A DNA stretch of 64,000 nucleotides from Typhlomys cinereus (lineage: Eukaryota; Chordata; Mammalia; Rodentia; Platacanthomyidae), in assembly GCA_023101885.1 (NCBI GenBank), contig JALPQD010000241.1, positions 930,001-994,000 on the forward strand. The letters run 5' to 3'. Made by a program: the position numbers and the translations under genes. This document shows positions 11,421-24,345 of this stretch, piece by piece; the first letter of the stretch is position 1, and every line of letters begins with the position of its first letter. The notes below the pieces were generated by a model. The model was not told the DNA's origin. It ran no database searches and was given only the letters and a program-made list of their open reading frames with translations.

Positions 11421-14400
11421 AATCAGATCCAGTTTACTAATCCTCTGCTACCTTCTGTGAGCTGGCAATTTTAGGCTGTGCTTAAGAAACACCTATGTGA
11501 TGCCAAAGTTTGCCCTACACAGATAGTTAGAAAGCTCTGCAAGGAGAAAGGGCTCTGCTGTGACAGCACCTCTTCCATCCTAAGGAAAACTCCATCAGTG
11601 CCAAATAGATAATGTCTTTGCCTATCTTGGTCATTGTGCTAGAGAACGTGTTTGGAAGATAAGGACAGAATGAAACAGGGGCCAATTGTTGTTAGTGTGC
11701 AGTCCTGGAAATCGCATTTAGTTTGAAGGACTTTAGAAGTAATCAGGTTCTCTCAAGTGATGCTGGGGAGAATAAGGCCACCATGATACTCTTTAAGCCT
11801 ATGTACTGCACTCTGAGATCCAGTTGTGCTAATCTTCTTCATTCTCCCCTGTATAGTGAGAGCTTCCAGAATCCCCAGGAGTTGTCACATGTAAACATTG
11901 GCTTGCTTCAATGACTCTGACTATGGACAATGTGGCCTTCAGCAGCTTTAGGGACCGGTAAGCTCTCTGAATGGGAAAGGAAATCTGTCTCCCAGCAGCT
12001 GAGAGTAGAATGGACTTTCCCTTCACAAATACTCTGAGTTCATGAAAAAAAGGTAAGGGAATAATACACAACCATATTTGTGAAGCTTTTTTAAAATCTG
12101 TCCAAGAGTGTCTGACAAGAAAGGTATTATTTATGCAATCATAGATTCTATCTAACAACTTTGTTACTTCTTACCCTAGGCTACATATTGTAATAGTGAG
12201 ACTTTGCTTGGGTATACTAAATCATCCAAAAAACTATGAGGAGGGGGTGCTGTTACCTCCTGTCTAAACCAAAAGAAACAAAGATGGATGTGAATATCCA
12301 TATAGATTCTTGATTTCCAAAATCTCTCCCAGTTATTCAAAACTAATATTTATGAGAAGTGTATGGTTTTTACCATACCAGAAAAAAACACATATTTGAT
12401 GCTTAAAAATTTCCACTTACTAGGCTATACTATTTTGCCTCTTTGAACACTTTTATGTTACATTGAAATATGGGGAATGACATCACTATTGTAAGTATTT
12501 CTAAGGACTAGAAATAATGTTACTAAATTACCTATCACTGTTTAGAATTTCTATGGTACTATACTATGTCCTACAAGAATAGAAAAACTCTGTTATCACA
12601 GTGGCCAAATACCGTAAAAGAGAAGTTATGCTTCAGTGATTTATTCTCACTGATCCTTCTTCCATTTTGTGATATACCTTCCTGGATCGTTAGACCTTCT
12701 GTTTTGTGATGATGGATTAAAACAGAGACTGAAGACCAGGCTTCTCTATGTGAGGTCTGGAGGTGAACACTTGACTCCTGTGGAAATCCATGGGCTCAGT
12801 CAGTACATAGTCCCATTTGAGATACTCGACAGAAGAGCTGGCCATCTATCCTCACCCTTATCACACAGCAGGTTCTTGAGTATTTAAGTTGTGTTACTGC
12901 TCTGTGTAAACATGTTCACTGCCAGTATTAGACCAAGTGCTTTCTAAAGACCCCAAGCTTCACCATGACCATTTTGTCTTTCTGTTCTGAAATGGGTAAT
13001 TTTCTCAGGGAAAATGTATTTTGGCAGGAAAGCAAAATTCTTTGCCTCAATCACTTCCAGAGCTTGACTCTACAATATTCATTATGTTTATTTGGAAAAT
13101 ACCTAATAATCTCTTAATATTTAGCTCTTCATGTACACTTCTTTGATTAATCTAGCATGTTCTATGGTGAGTCATTAAACTCTGCATCTGGACAATGACA
13201 ATGTTTTTCATTGGAAAACCTCATACTTTGTTGTGGACATTTTATAGCTTAGCAATATTAGCACTGAACTTGGTATTATAAAATCAGCATTTTATAGTAT
13301 TTGCCCATTGGAATGTCAGACTTTTCTTTGTAATGTCTGATTTGTCTATAATCTAGAGTACTAGGTACTTTGTTGTATTTTTCTAATGTTTTCCATAACA
13401 TCTTGGATTGTTGTTGGAGACTGACCTGTTTAGCAACAACCCTCACGCCTAGCCACTAGATGCTAGTAGGAATCTACTTTCTATGAGTAATCAAAAATAT
13501 TTCCAGACTTTATTATCAATTTCATCCTATGGGTACACAGGCAAAATCAACCCCAAATATATTGTCAATTTTTTTTCATTGTGACAAAGTAGATAAATGA
13601 AGAAACATTGAAGAAGCAATAAGGACTCAAAGAAAGAAGGAAACTGGGATGAAAGTATAAATATTGTAATGATGCAAAGCTAAGGAGTCCATATACGACA
13701 TTAAATAATTAAAGCAAGAGATTTTAATTTGTGCTAACACACGTACTATGTTGTTCGTGATGATGGGTTTATAAATGGACCCTTGTTATGGCACTTATGT
13801 AAGAACTTAATCCTGTTTCAGTCCTTGAGTCTACTTTTCTTGGAAAATTTCCCACATTTTCCTTAATAACTTGAAAAAGAAGTCCAACTTCTTAAACTAT
13901 TGGTCATAACCATATACAGTATTAACTAATTGAATGTGGGATATGAGGGCTGAAAAATATTGATAATAATAAAAAGAATTCTAAATGCACAAGGACTAAA
14001 AATTAATTTAGTGCAGTGCACACAAAATAGTGCAGACAAGTGTTTACGGCAGTGCTTCCTGCTATTTCATTACTCAACTTCCTTGCAGTCTTAGCTCTGT
14101 ACACACACCATGCACAGGCACACCATCCAGGTCATTATGCCACACAACACCAAGCAAGCTTCTTAGAGGAGTATAATGACTTAATTGTGAAAATCAAAGG
14201 CTCTGAATACCATCATTTCTTAGAATGTACCTTACCAAAATACTTCATCTTTGCATTGTGTCGTATTAGAATGATTGATTTTAAAAATTTGCTGTTCAAT
14301 TGTTAAACTGAGTTTCACGACAAATAATTCAAAAGTTTTTGGATTAGGATTAGGACAGGTTCCAACAATTTCTACAAGGGCCCTAAATGTACTTCTAACA

Positions 14401-14855
14401 TTTTCTGCTATGTATTTACATAAGGCAGCCTTCTTGACATTATCATTCATAAAACTGAAGTGCTGATAAACTGTGAAAATACTGAGGATGTGCTGTGTCT
14501 TGGAGTGTCAAGTAATTCAGCTAAATATTTTATCTAAATATTTAAAAATAAATACACGTCTCATCAGAATGAAATTTCTCTTATAAATGATAAAATTATA
14601 TATATGCATCAAATAATTGTTCTGAAATAAAGTTATTTATGCTTTATAATCAGGAAATGTTTGACTTGTATGCCTATTTTATGTGCTTATGCACCCAAGG
14701 TCATGTAAATATTTTGCAGGTAAAAAGAGGTCACAAATAGAAAGTATTCAAGAAGTCCTACTTCCAAGGATCTTCAAATTACAAGCCCCTACCATTTAAC
14801 CTCTATTGCTGACCTTGAGCTGAGGACCTGCTAATAATGAATGAGCAAGTGTCCT
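11421..14855. other. unannotated sequence
   Basis: Over 3 kb without a recognised repeat. Open frames of 60-110 codons (11829-12158 on the - strand is longest) show no domain. An MIR-like trace near 13150-13210 is too weak to call. Confidence 0.4.
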
Positions 14856-14859
14856 TGGA

Positions 14860-15240
14860 CTTAGAATGTATATTGGTTACCCTTCTCTGTTGCTGTGAGA
14901 CATCATTCATTCTTGACCAACTTAAAGGAGAAAGGGAAGCTTCCAAAGGGAAGATGGAATTCATTATGGCAAAAAAGGCATGGCAGGTGGGAGGAGGCCT
15001 AAGTCACATCCATGATGGAGGCTGAGAACTGCAAAAACGGCCAACTGTAAGAAAAGACGTCTCCTGGAAGTAGAGCAGGGCTAACCAACCTCAAGGCCCA
15101 CCCTCTGTGTGACTTCTCCTTTCAGCAAAGCTCCACCTCTAAAGGTGTTATTACCTTCCTGAACAACTAAAGATTCAAACACATGAGCCTGATTGGGAGG
15201 GGGGATTGGGGGGTAACTCACATTTCAAATCATGGCAGAA
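14860..15240 (-). mobile_element. MT-like MaLR LTR (antisense)
   Basis: It begins 'ttggttacccttctctgttg' and 'ctgtgagacatcattcattc' and runs through an 'aaaggagaaagggaagcttc' segment, 'tggaattcattatggc', 'caaggcccaccctctg', 'cagcaaagctccacctc' and a terminal 'actcacatttcaaatcatgg'. The same ordered blocks recur at 53870-54236, so both are copies of one family in the same orientation. Family named from the shared antisense MT/ORR1 start. Confidence 0.6.
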
Positions 15241-16534
15241 GATAATGTGCAAACTCCAGTGTGGGTGACTGTACTTACCAGCAATAAAAATGGACAAGAT
15301 GAATTTACCAGATATTTTGGGCAAGGTTTCCATCAGAATGTAAAAGTAGATGCAATTCAGAGCCTTACTCAATGACTTGAAAGCTATGTGTTGGGAAATG
15401 AATCTACTGATAATTCATATCTGCATCAGGTGTTAATCCTCTGAGCAAAGTCTTTCAGAATGAAATTAAATATATTTATGGAAAAAGATATATCAGGCAA
15501 ATAAATTCCAATGTGGTAAAATAGGTTTCTCTTTTTTTATCTTGGGCAATCAATAATAGTTTAGCTTCCAGTGCAAAGTGGCATGTTGCAGCATCTATGA
15601 TCAAATACTGAGAAGTGATGCAGGATTGGTTCCAATGGTTGCTTCTCCCAGAAATTATAAATGACCTGTGCACTGGCCCTGGAGGCTCAGCTTTACTGCA
15701 AATATGGTCCAATCCCCATCATTCTCTCAGCATTTGGTATAATACCATGTTCTAAACTTCACTTCATGTACCATACCACATACTCATAAACAGCACCCTA
15801 TTACACTTCAGAGATTAATAAATTAAATAGAAGAGTTTTCATATTTGATGGACTTTTTATTCAAGGTGACAAGAAAAAAAATAAAAGTTCAATGTGTGAA
15901 AAAGCTGTGCTTATGTAGCGGTCACTTTGTTGGCAAAAATCTAACATGTGTTAAGTGTGACTGGATGGGGGCAGGGGCCTGAAGAGAGTAGGAGAAGGAA
16001 AAATAGCAGTATCTCTGTAAAGAGGAGATGTGAGCTGGTCTCAAAGGTGTGTCCAATGGAAAGTGCCTAAAGGAGTTATAGGGAGAGGACTGTGGTCACA
16101 ACGAGAGTGGGGAGTCTAACACCATTCCCATCAGGAGCTACCCTGGCTAGGGAGCAGTGGTGGGGTGAGTGTGGGGCTGGTTGGAGCTACTTTTTCACGG
16201 CAGATATGTCACACTGATGAGCCTTTTCTCTATAAATGAAAAGAGTTTGAGGAAGTCCTTGTCTCATCTGTAAGTACCTCTACCTAGTTCTGCACAGTTC
16301 ATGATTTTCATAGTTCAACCGAAGAAAAGAAAATGCAGAAAAGTTGAGTTACACAAAGTCTCCCGTTTGAACAGAGTGCAGGCTTGTCTGACTTCTCTGC
16401 TTGGATGTCTCGTAAGATTAGAGAGACTGCGCCATGCTTCACAACATGCTGCTGGCAAGAAGAATAAAAAGCAATGGCACTGGTCACGGTGTTGGCGCAT
16501 CTGATTTTAAAGCAGGTATTCATACTCTGATAAA
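15241..16534. other. unannotated sequence
   Basis: Overlapping frames of 61-93 codons at 16301-16589 lie on both strands and look like chance. No element recognised. Confidence 0.4.
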
Positions 16535-16650
16535 TGTGTGATCTTGGCAAAAGCTTTAGACACAAGGTTTTGTTTCTTCCACTGTACAACAGGACTGCTG
16601 CTCCTAAAGCCTTGGCAAGTTATTGAAAATAGTAAGTCAAATGAGAGAAA
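16535..16650 (-). repeat. MIR SINE fragment
   Basis: 'atgtgtgatcttggcaaaag' followed by 'tttgtttcttccactgtac' and 'aacaggactgctgc' follows the antisense MIR pattern (gtgaccttgggcaa, tttcctcatctgtaaaatggg). Diverged. Confidence 0.5.
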
Positions 16651-18214
16651 ACAAATACAAAACTTTTGAGTCCAGCAAATGTTATACTGTTTTCTTCACT
16701 GGAAGGTGTGAGATTCTCTGGCTGCTTGCCTGGTGTAGGCTTGCTACTTGCTGACTCCTGAAATTAACACAATGATTTGAATATCATGTCTCCTCTGCAT
16801 TTGTGGTCAGGGGGGTCTTATGGAAACAAATCATGTTGAAAAGTTTTCACAAGAAGAAAAATCAAATAAGCAAAGAAGGGTTAAAGTCTCTTCTTCCCGC
16901 TTTACAGTTTGTCTTACTTTATCGTAATTTATTATATTTCAAGACAGAAGTCTATCAGCCTCCGTCCCCAATTTCCTAGGCATTGCATCAGACCTTCTGT
17001 GTTTCTGAAAGAGCTGGAGGTCGAAGGCTAATTTCAGAAGATCTTTGTTCAGTGTTTCAGAATTCACTTCAGTGCAGTATTTCATTCTTTAGAAAACATA
17101 TTTGCCAATATAAATTTTACTACTGGTGCTAATCCTATCTTTAAAGGATTGATCAAGAATGATAGTTTTAAAGAAGTAAGCATTAGGCACAGGCTGAGTA
17201 GTTCAGTATTAATTCTTAAACACAATTATTATTTAATATACTATAAATTTCCCACTGAAAATTTAATATAACCCATTTTACTAACTTGCTTTATATCCTC
17301 ATGCTACAGCTTTGCTTCCTTCCTCTACTTAGCCAAGTTTTCCAAAGGAGGTCTGTTTATGGCCTTACAGATTCTAAGAGCAAGTGGGAATGTGTGTATG
17401 TGTGTCTATATGTGTGTGTGTCTGTATGAATTTACATACACATGCACTGAGATTAATTTTTTCCTTTCTTTAAAAGAAACTTTCAAAAGATAAAGGAATC
17501 ATACTCCCTTTAATTAAAGGATATAAGATTCATAGTTTAACTAAATAATATGGAATCCCTACTCGAAGATTTCTGGATGTTTGTTCTTTGTCTTTTTTTT
17601 GTTGTTGTTGTTCCTTATCTTCTGCTAGCAAAAGACAGAAATTTGACTAACCCCAAATGATGGAGGTGGGGGATCAGTACATTTGAACTGTGAAAGTTTT
17701 TTGCTTGTATCTCTAATACATAATCAAATTCCAACACAAAGGTTATAATCACTAAATGTCTGACAGATGAATAAGTGGATAAATGGCTGTATAAGAGAAT
17801 CTCTCATAGATATATCAATCACTATGGCTTCTTTTCTTATATGAGCAAATTCATGTATGGCTATCTATCTTTTCATATGAATTTTTATCTCTTAAAATTG
17901 AAGGGTCTAGAAAGAAACAAAAATCCTGATTGAAATAATTTCATTATTAATAACTTTAATGCACATTGATTATTAATTATCTGAGACACAGGTGGTTCAA
18001 GCTACAAAATCCCGAGTTTATACCATTAGTGGATTTGTGAAAGCTCCAACTAAAGAAGTAAAATTCAAATAGCATATAGATTACAGAGAAACCTTTTAGG
18101 GTTGGCTTTATTATTGTCAGCAAGAAAGACTTACTACAAGAGAGATAGGTGTGGGAGCAAGAGGAAAAAATCTGTAGGGAATTTCCTGGATATACTCCTT
18201 TGTTTGCTATGTGA
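16651..18214. other. unannotated sequence
   Basis: It holds a short TG-rich run (17391-17428) and a small GTT repeat (about 17596-17612). No genes or transposons recognised. Confidence 0.4.
17391..17428. repeat. imperfect (TG)n microsatellite
   Basis: A 38-bp TG-rich run interrupted by 'ta' and 'tcta'. Confidence 0.8.
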
Positions 18215-18395
18215 TCTAAGATAAGCTATTCAAAATCTCCATGATTTATCTATAAAAGTCAGTTAATAGTGGCAGTCTATCCCACAGGATTGTTCCAAGA
18301 GTTGAGAGAACTATGAAACTCACACCTGGCATAGAGCACACATCTGGGAATTGTTGGCTGTTGTTGCAGTTACTAGTATTATTTCAGAAATTAGA
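18215..18395 (-). repeat. MIR SINE fragment
   Basis: It has an antisense MIR layout: 'caaaatctccatgatttatc' and 'ataaaagtcagttaatagtg', then 'cccacaggattgttccaag' and 'cacctggcatagagcaca', matching the 'gttgtgaggatt' and 'gcctggcacatag' blocks. Confidence 0.65.
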
Positions 18396-19972
18396 ATGAT
18401 TCTGTCTAACAAGAAGCTAATAGTCCTTTAAAGAAAAAGAAAGCTCTCTTAGCTAAGTTTTGTGTTCTTTTTCCAAGAAATAGCCTAGAGAATCTGTCCA
18501 GTTTATTTTACAGAAAAAAATGTGTCTTATCAGATCCTTACAGTTCTGGTAACATTTTATCTCTCTGTTGGCTATAAATTATTTCCCAGCTATGGATATC
18601 CTTGTCTTTAGATTTGTCCCCCAGGAAAACAACATCTACACTACTAGAAGAAGGATTTCACTTAAAAGATTATAGCAGAAGAGTTACCAAATAATTCCAA
18701 ATATTTCAAATGCATGCCACAACTATAGCCTGTAGGTAGAGACAGTCTATCATATCTCAACTCTGTAAGATTCTAGTAGTTTCAAAATATGACTTCCGCT
18801 ATGTGGTTTCTAGTTTTTGTTTCTTCATTGTTTTGTTTTATTTTGTTTTCATTTAGCCAGTACTGCCTCTCTGCAGTGGCTTCTTCAGGGTGTTTGTTCC
18901 CTGTGATCACCAGGTGTTATTCATGTGCTCCCTCTAGTTCCAACTGCCTATCTAACAGTAACTAACTGTTGAGCTCCTTTATCTCACTGGATTTCTGAGA
19001 GCTTAGATGAATGTATCTCTGCTTTATGTCTGCCACCATGCATGGGTGGATGATACTGACTGGGAGCATAATGGTTATTTGTTGTATATAAAAAAAGCAT
19101 ATACATTACAGAAAGATGAAGCAAAAGAACTGGCAATAGAGAATACCCACCTTCAGAAATATGTTTTTCCCTGCTTCTAATCTGTACCATCTTCAGCTAT
19201 GGAAATTGATCTAAGCAATCCTAATACAGTGTCATCTTGCTGTGAAAAAGAACACAGCTTTCTTCCAATCTTCAGATATATCAAGTAGGTGTCAAGCTTT
19301 CTACCTATTTTCTCCTGTAACATAAACCTATCACCTTTGGTATCCCATCTACATATGAAATGCATCTCTTGGAGGAATTAAAGATATCCTTGTGCAACTT
19401 TTTATAGAGATTAATAATCTTTATCATTGTCTGGAAATGTGTTTATTCGAGCAGAGGAGAATCAAATGTTTTTGATATGATCTACAGTCACGTGACTCAA
19501 AGGTAGCTCAGTTCATCATTAAGAATTCATTTTACAGTTCACCTTCCAGAGCTTGAAAATACTTCATGGGCATTCAATAACTTTGTTATGTGTTCTCTGG
19601 TTGTTATAAGAAACTATAAAGTACAGTGGCCTTAATAAATGAAAATTACAGAGACTGGAGATAAAGAACTTCTAAAGAGTACCTTTATAGCTTGTCTAAG
19701 TTTCTGGGTTCAATTGACAACATAAAAACGCAACAAAAAATTAAATTATGATGTGTAATCTTTCTGAAGTGGATTGACAAATTACAGTATGATTATCAAG
19801 ATTTTGTAGGTAATGAACAATGCATGTTTTCATATTTTATGTAAAATTATTAGGGATGAAAAATACAGAGGGTTTATAAGGAACTTCCATATGTCCATCT
19901 AAGAGATTTGTTCATGACCAAATTTTCTATCTTTTTCTCAGATTCTTTATAGAGACAGAGAAAGACAAGCAA
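18396..19972. other. unannotated sequence
   Basis: A possible ID-like head at about 19648-19720 ('gagactggagataaagaac') is too degraded to call. Otherwise nothing recognised. Confidence 0.4.
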
Positions 19973-19973
19973 C

Positions 19974-20009
<36 letters not shown>

Positions 20010-20014
20010 GAAAA
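19973..20014. repeat. (GA)n microsatellite
   Basis: About 40 bp of nearly uninterrupted GA dinucleotides, with a few aa interruptions. Confidence 0.92.
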
Positions 20015-20555
20015 GAATATTAGATACATAGACACATTCATTTCAATATTCTGTCCCCTGCCTGTTCCATCTTACATTTCTGGTAATGCTACCTGACAGA
20101 ACTATATATCTATCCATTTATTGTTTCAACCTTCATTGCATATATCTTATCATAAACAAGTCATTCTGTATTTATGCCAGTAACTGCCTGTATTATCTTG
20201 CTTTTTTCTGTCTTTCACACCACTCCCCGAAAACCCTGGTTTGATTCTGAAAGAAAGTATATTATTATAAGGCTCAATGGTTTTCAATATTGGCAGGATG
20301 ACAGGTTTTCTATTCCTAACTCCTTTCTCATACTCCACAGAAAAGTCAAGCCAATTTTTTTGTTTAACTCCACTTTTCCTATAACACAGTGTTGTTTACT
20401 TGCACTCAACCTTTCCATCCTTCTTTTTCCCACCATGACAAATCATTTCCACAAAAAGATATCACCCCTCCTTTCATTTCCTTTTAAACACTCCTTAGCA
20501 AACAACATTCCTGTTGAGAATTCTGTTAAATATTTGTATTCATCAAGGAAAGAAA
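20015..20555. other. unannotated sequence
   Basis: A 130-codon open frame at 20174-20566 (+) has no recognisable domain and runs into the SINE at 20566. Its composition (F, L, P, K rich) follows the local pyrimidine bias. Treated as chance. Confidence 0.4.
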
Positions 20556-20565
20556 GAATGCCATA

Positions 20566-20719
20566 GGACTGGAGAGGTGGTTCAGTTTCTGAAGGCTTCT
20601 CCATACAAAACTGGCACTGTAGGTTCAGTGTCTATAGCCCATAAAGCAGAAGGAGAGAGCTGAGTGAAAGTTATCCTCTGACAGAAACATGTATATCATA
20701 GGCTGTGGCATGCACATTC

Positions 20720-20762
<43 letters not shown>

Positions 20763-20807
20763 CCCACCTCTGTATCCCACCCAAATATATAAATACTTTT
20801 TAAAAAT
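20566..20807 (+). mobile_element. B3-like tRNA-derived SINE with CT tail
   Basis: The head 'ggactggagaggtggttcag' is the B2/B3-type tRNA promoter region. It continues with 'agcagaaggagagagctgag', 'ttatcctctgac' and 'ggctgtggcatgcacattc', then a CT microsatellite and an A-rich end. The flanks 'gaatgccata' (20556-20565) and 'gaatgtcacata' (20808-20819) look like a decayed target-site duplication. Confidence 0.75.
20719..20766. repeat. (CT)n microsatellite
   Basis: About 48 bp of CT dinucleotides ending in a C-run. It lies in the 3' part of the B3-like SINE and probably grew from its tail. Confidence 0.92.
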
Positions 20808-20819
20808 GAATGTCACATA

Positions 20820-21924
20820 TGCAGATTGAAATAATGATAAAACAACTGGGATGCCAATCTCTCAATTCTAATTAGGCCTCCAAAAAGTCCACACAGTGTT
20901 TCATTCACTTCACCTATTTCTGTCCCCTTTAAATACATGTTGGTCATTAAAGTTTGTTGAGCATATATCAACATTAGCAATATCTCCTCCCTGCAAGTTA
21001 TTGGGAATAAGACATTCTCAGCTACTTCATGAGTTAAGTACTTCATTAATGGCACATCGTGATAAAATACAAATAAACCAAAACATTTTTCTTATGGGGA
21101 AATATTTGAGTGATGGCCTGAGTATCTATGTTCTCACAATGCAGACCTCACACTGTGAGTATCTGCAGGTTGCTATTGCAACTGTCATTCTGCTGTTGAT
21201 GTCAGTGGAGATCAGACAAGAAAGTATGATTCAGAACAAAAATGAGCCAACAATTCTGTAACCAGATACTATAGAATGAGTGCCTGCCTTCATCTTCTAA
21301 TTTTCCACCTAGATTTTCATTCATACAAACAATGATGCATCCTGAATTTTATGTATGTTTATATTGGTTCCCACTTTTTACACTGTGGTGTTTATTGCTC
21401 TACTCTGTTCATCCGTCCAAGCACTAGACTGCCCTGAACTTGTTTAGCCTCCTTATCTCATTGACACCATGCACTTTCAGGTTGATATGGCTATCAACTT
21501 GTATAATTTCTGTGTTTAAATCCATCCTAACCAAAATATTATTTTCCCTTTTTTCTCCACATGAACAGTCACTTGGATATATTCACTTTAAAGCAATCTT
21601 GAGGATTCAATACAATCATAGATGCATAGAAGCACAGAATTCCAAGGCTACTGTGTTACCTTAAGACAAATTCTATTTTAGGAAATAGTCAAATTAGCCC
21701 TCATCACTACAACAAGGAACCCAGTAGATCTGACTCCCATTCACTACCTAGTGACTCAGCTTTCCTTCTACAGTTGTCTAGAGTACCCCACTATGACTTC
21801 TTTCCTGAAAGCTTTGAAGGAATCAGGACCGTTCCTGTTTCAGAGAAATAAGTAATGATTAACCCTTCATCCTTCCTGCAACTTTCCAAACCTCCTTCCT
21901 AAAAACCCTGGGGCATTCAAATTG
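20820..21924. other. unannotated sequence
   Basis: A 121-codon frame at 20896-21261 (+) overlaps an 80-codon frame on the other strand. Neither shows a domain. No repeat recognised. Confidence 0.4.
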
Positions 21925-22095
21925 CTTATGGGGCAGTGGGATGTCAACAAGTAAATGTGGTTCTCATGCAATCCTGATGACCTGAGTTTGATCTTGGAGG
22001 GTAGAAGGAGAGAACCAAGTGCACACGGTTGCCCTCTGAATTACACAAGTGCACAATGGCACCATGCCCAGCACACACATTTAACATATATTTTA
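21925..22095 (+). mobile_element. B3-type SINE
   Basis: A degraded tRNA-like head is followed by 'tgatgacctgagtttgatct' (B-box region), 'agaaggagagaaccaagtgc', 'ggttgccctctgaa' and 'agcacacacattt'. This is the order seen in rodent B3 elements. Confidence 0.7.
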
Positions 22096-22899
22096 AATCA
22101 CATATAGACTTCAGTTTTATTAAGGCATGCATTTTCTTCTGGAAGCATAAACTGGAGACTGGAAAGATTCCGGGGAAACCTGTAGCAGTTTGGCCTCTTC
22201 TGCAACCCACTAAGAAGCACATTTACCGGGGGCCTACAAAATTTCAGCAGTAATGTCTTCACTTTCACATGTTCCTACCACACCCAAAGCCTACATTCAT
22301 ATTCTATATTTTTGCTACAGCTGGGTTCTAATCTATGTAAGTTTTGTGAACTTAGAAAATCATTATCACCACCAAGCTTAGTACCAGTAAAATAAGTATA
22401 ATCACTTTTTGTAGTGTGGTGGTACAAATGAAACCTTTTGGTACAGGGTGAGCTTCTCATTAGAGTGCTTGATGTATAGCATGTCCTCATCGAACTTGTT
22501 GTTACTGACCTTCTGCAAATGGAAGTGAAAACTTCTATGGTCCATGACCAAACGTAATTAAAGAAACAACCAGAGGCAAAGACTCAGCTACTTTCATAAT
22601 AAAATAGATTTTTAAAAACCTCCTTCTTTATATTTACCAGCTTCCAAACTTACACGTCTGGAGTAGGTAACTTGTGTATTCTTCTTGCCAGTAACTGCCA
22701 AAGAGAACTGCCGCCTGTATGGCCTCGCCAGGTCAGCCCTTTGAAGGGTATTTTCCAACAATTTGGTCAATGAACTAGTTTGAACTGTCTACTATTTCTC
22801 CCTTTTCTTGTCCCTACAGAATCTTACATTTTTTATTTCCTTTTCTAAAATGAGGCAGAAGGGGTGATTTTGAAACACTCAGTTTCTCAAAGCTGGTCC
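22096..22899. other. unannotated sequence
   Basis: Small open frames at 22029-22253 (+) and 22275-22490 (-) show no known domain. No other element recognised. Confidence 0.4.
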
Positions 22900-24100
22900 T
22901 GATCTACATACCAGCCAATCTGACTTTATCTGATGTGAACATATGAAAGTGAAGGAAAAGACAGAGCTGCCTCGCACACAACAAAAGGAAAGATATCTGC
23001 AAGGAGACTGGTCTATTTCTTTTTGTTGAGGGGTGAACAGGAGCCAAACTTTCCTTTCACTCTTGTGGCAGCAGCTGGCTCGCGGGGTGATCCATCATCT
23101 CCCTCTTACACTGGTGCATTTACATTCACAGGCACAGAAGGCAGGCAGCAGAGACATCTCGCAGTTGTGTGTTTCCATAATGCCTCCTCATCCCTCAGCC
23201 CTTCTGTGGCTTTTCTCTGCATTTAGAAAGTCATTGAGAAACGTTAATGGTCTGCGGGGAAAGTCACGTTTGGGAATGACGAATGGGCAAGCAGCAGAAT
23301 GAGGGTGTGCAGCTAATGATTTCCTACAAGTGATGATTAACCATCGTTCCTCCATCTCTCAGCACCTAATTCTCCCCAAGGCTGATTTATAGAAGACACC
23401 CTAACATACAGTTCCTGCAGTTTTATTAGCCGGGAACAATTTAGCCATAAGAGGTAGTCTGCTTCTGCTTCTCATTTTCTTTCAGCTCAAGAAGAAAGAG
23501 ATGATGAAAGGTAAGGCATGCTTGGGGCTTCATTCTCCTAATACTAAAAGACAAAATCACACAATACAAAGACCACCAAAGGGTCAGGTCATGGTCCCTG
23601 GGGTAATGTTTGTGATGGCAGAGTCTTTACTTCATAAAAGTCATTACCTTGTCCCAGACATAAGAGAAAGTTCCCACAGTGTCTATAAATGGAAACCGCT
23701 GCTATTTTAGTCTGCCTAAAAATAAGCGCACACTTCATTTTTCCATGCGCCTTTGCTCTACTCCAGGAGAGGTTATAAGGCTAACAGAAGCATGCAGGAG
23801 TAATGTGTGAGTGTTTAGGCTGTGGGAAAATGATTAGGATGAATGTTTCCTCTGACAGTGGACAGAGAGGAATAAGAATCATGTGAAGATGATGGAGAAA
23901 GATATGGTGCCACCCTGGCTTCCCTCCTCCCTGAAAACTCTCTGCTGGTTAAAATCCTTCGCTCTACTGAAATGTTCAATGAATGGCGAGTTGTCATCTC
24001 AGAACAAACATTCTAACAGTGGCCACCTCACCAATGGTTACAATAGAAATTGATCCTGTGGTTTGGAGGGGGAAACTAAAGCAAATCAATTAGTGTTTAT
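22900..24100. other. repeat-poor block, possible conserved non-coding sequence
   Basis: About 1.2 kb without a recognisable transposon and with less AT bias than its surroundings. It is rich in short homeodomain-type and AT-core words ('gctaatgattt', 'gattaacc', 'cataatg'). The overlapping frames at 23023-23302 do not look like a known protein. Regulatory function is only an inference from composition and the absence of repeats. Confidence 0.25.
23486..23510 (+). other. candidate 25-nt exon (splice sites only)
   Basis: A pyrimidine-rich acceptor 'ctcattttctttcag' ends at 23485, and a donor 'gtaagg' starts at 23511 after 'aaag'. Between them lie 25 purine-rich bases, the kind of content favoured by exonic splicing enhancers. 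No adjoining exon or protein family can be identified, and such pairs occur by chance in 64 kb. A weak candidate. Confidence 0.15.
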
Positions 24101-24144
24101 GACTTCCTGAATAACTTAAGTCCATTAACTCTTTGTCTATATAA

Positions 24145-24345
24145 CCTTTGACATTTATTGGACACTTACTAGATGCCCAACCTGATCAAAGGCTCTACAC
24201 CAAGTTTCCTTATCTGGCTTCATCCTTATCAATTTTATTTGGAAAATTCCTGTTATTTCCATTTTGCAAGTAAAGAAACAGGGCAAATGAAATAATTCGA
24301 CCAAGTTTAGTATTAATCTGAAAAGATCTGATGCTATAATCATAG
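24145..24345 (+). repeat. MIR SINE
   Basis: A clear MIR order in sense: 'tttattggacacttactag' and 'atgcccaacc', then 'cttatctggcttcatcctta', 'ttccattttgcaagtaaag' and 'aaacagggcaaatgaaataa'. One of the best-preserved MIRs in the window. Confidence 0.75.

Noticed and set aside
16301..16589. Overlapping frames of 61-93 codons on both strands
   Set aside because: No domain, no splice context and opposite-strand overlap. Consistent with chance.
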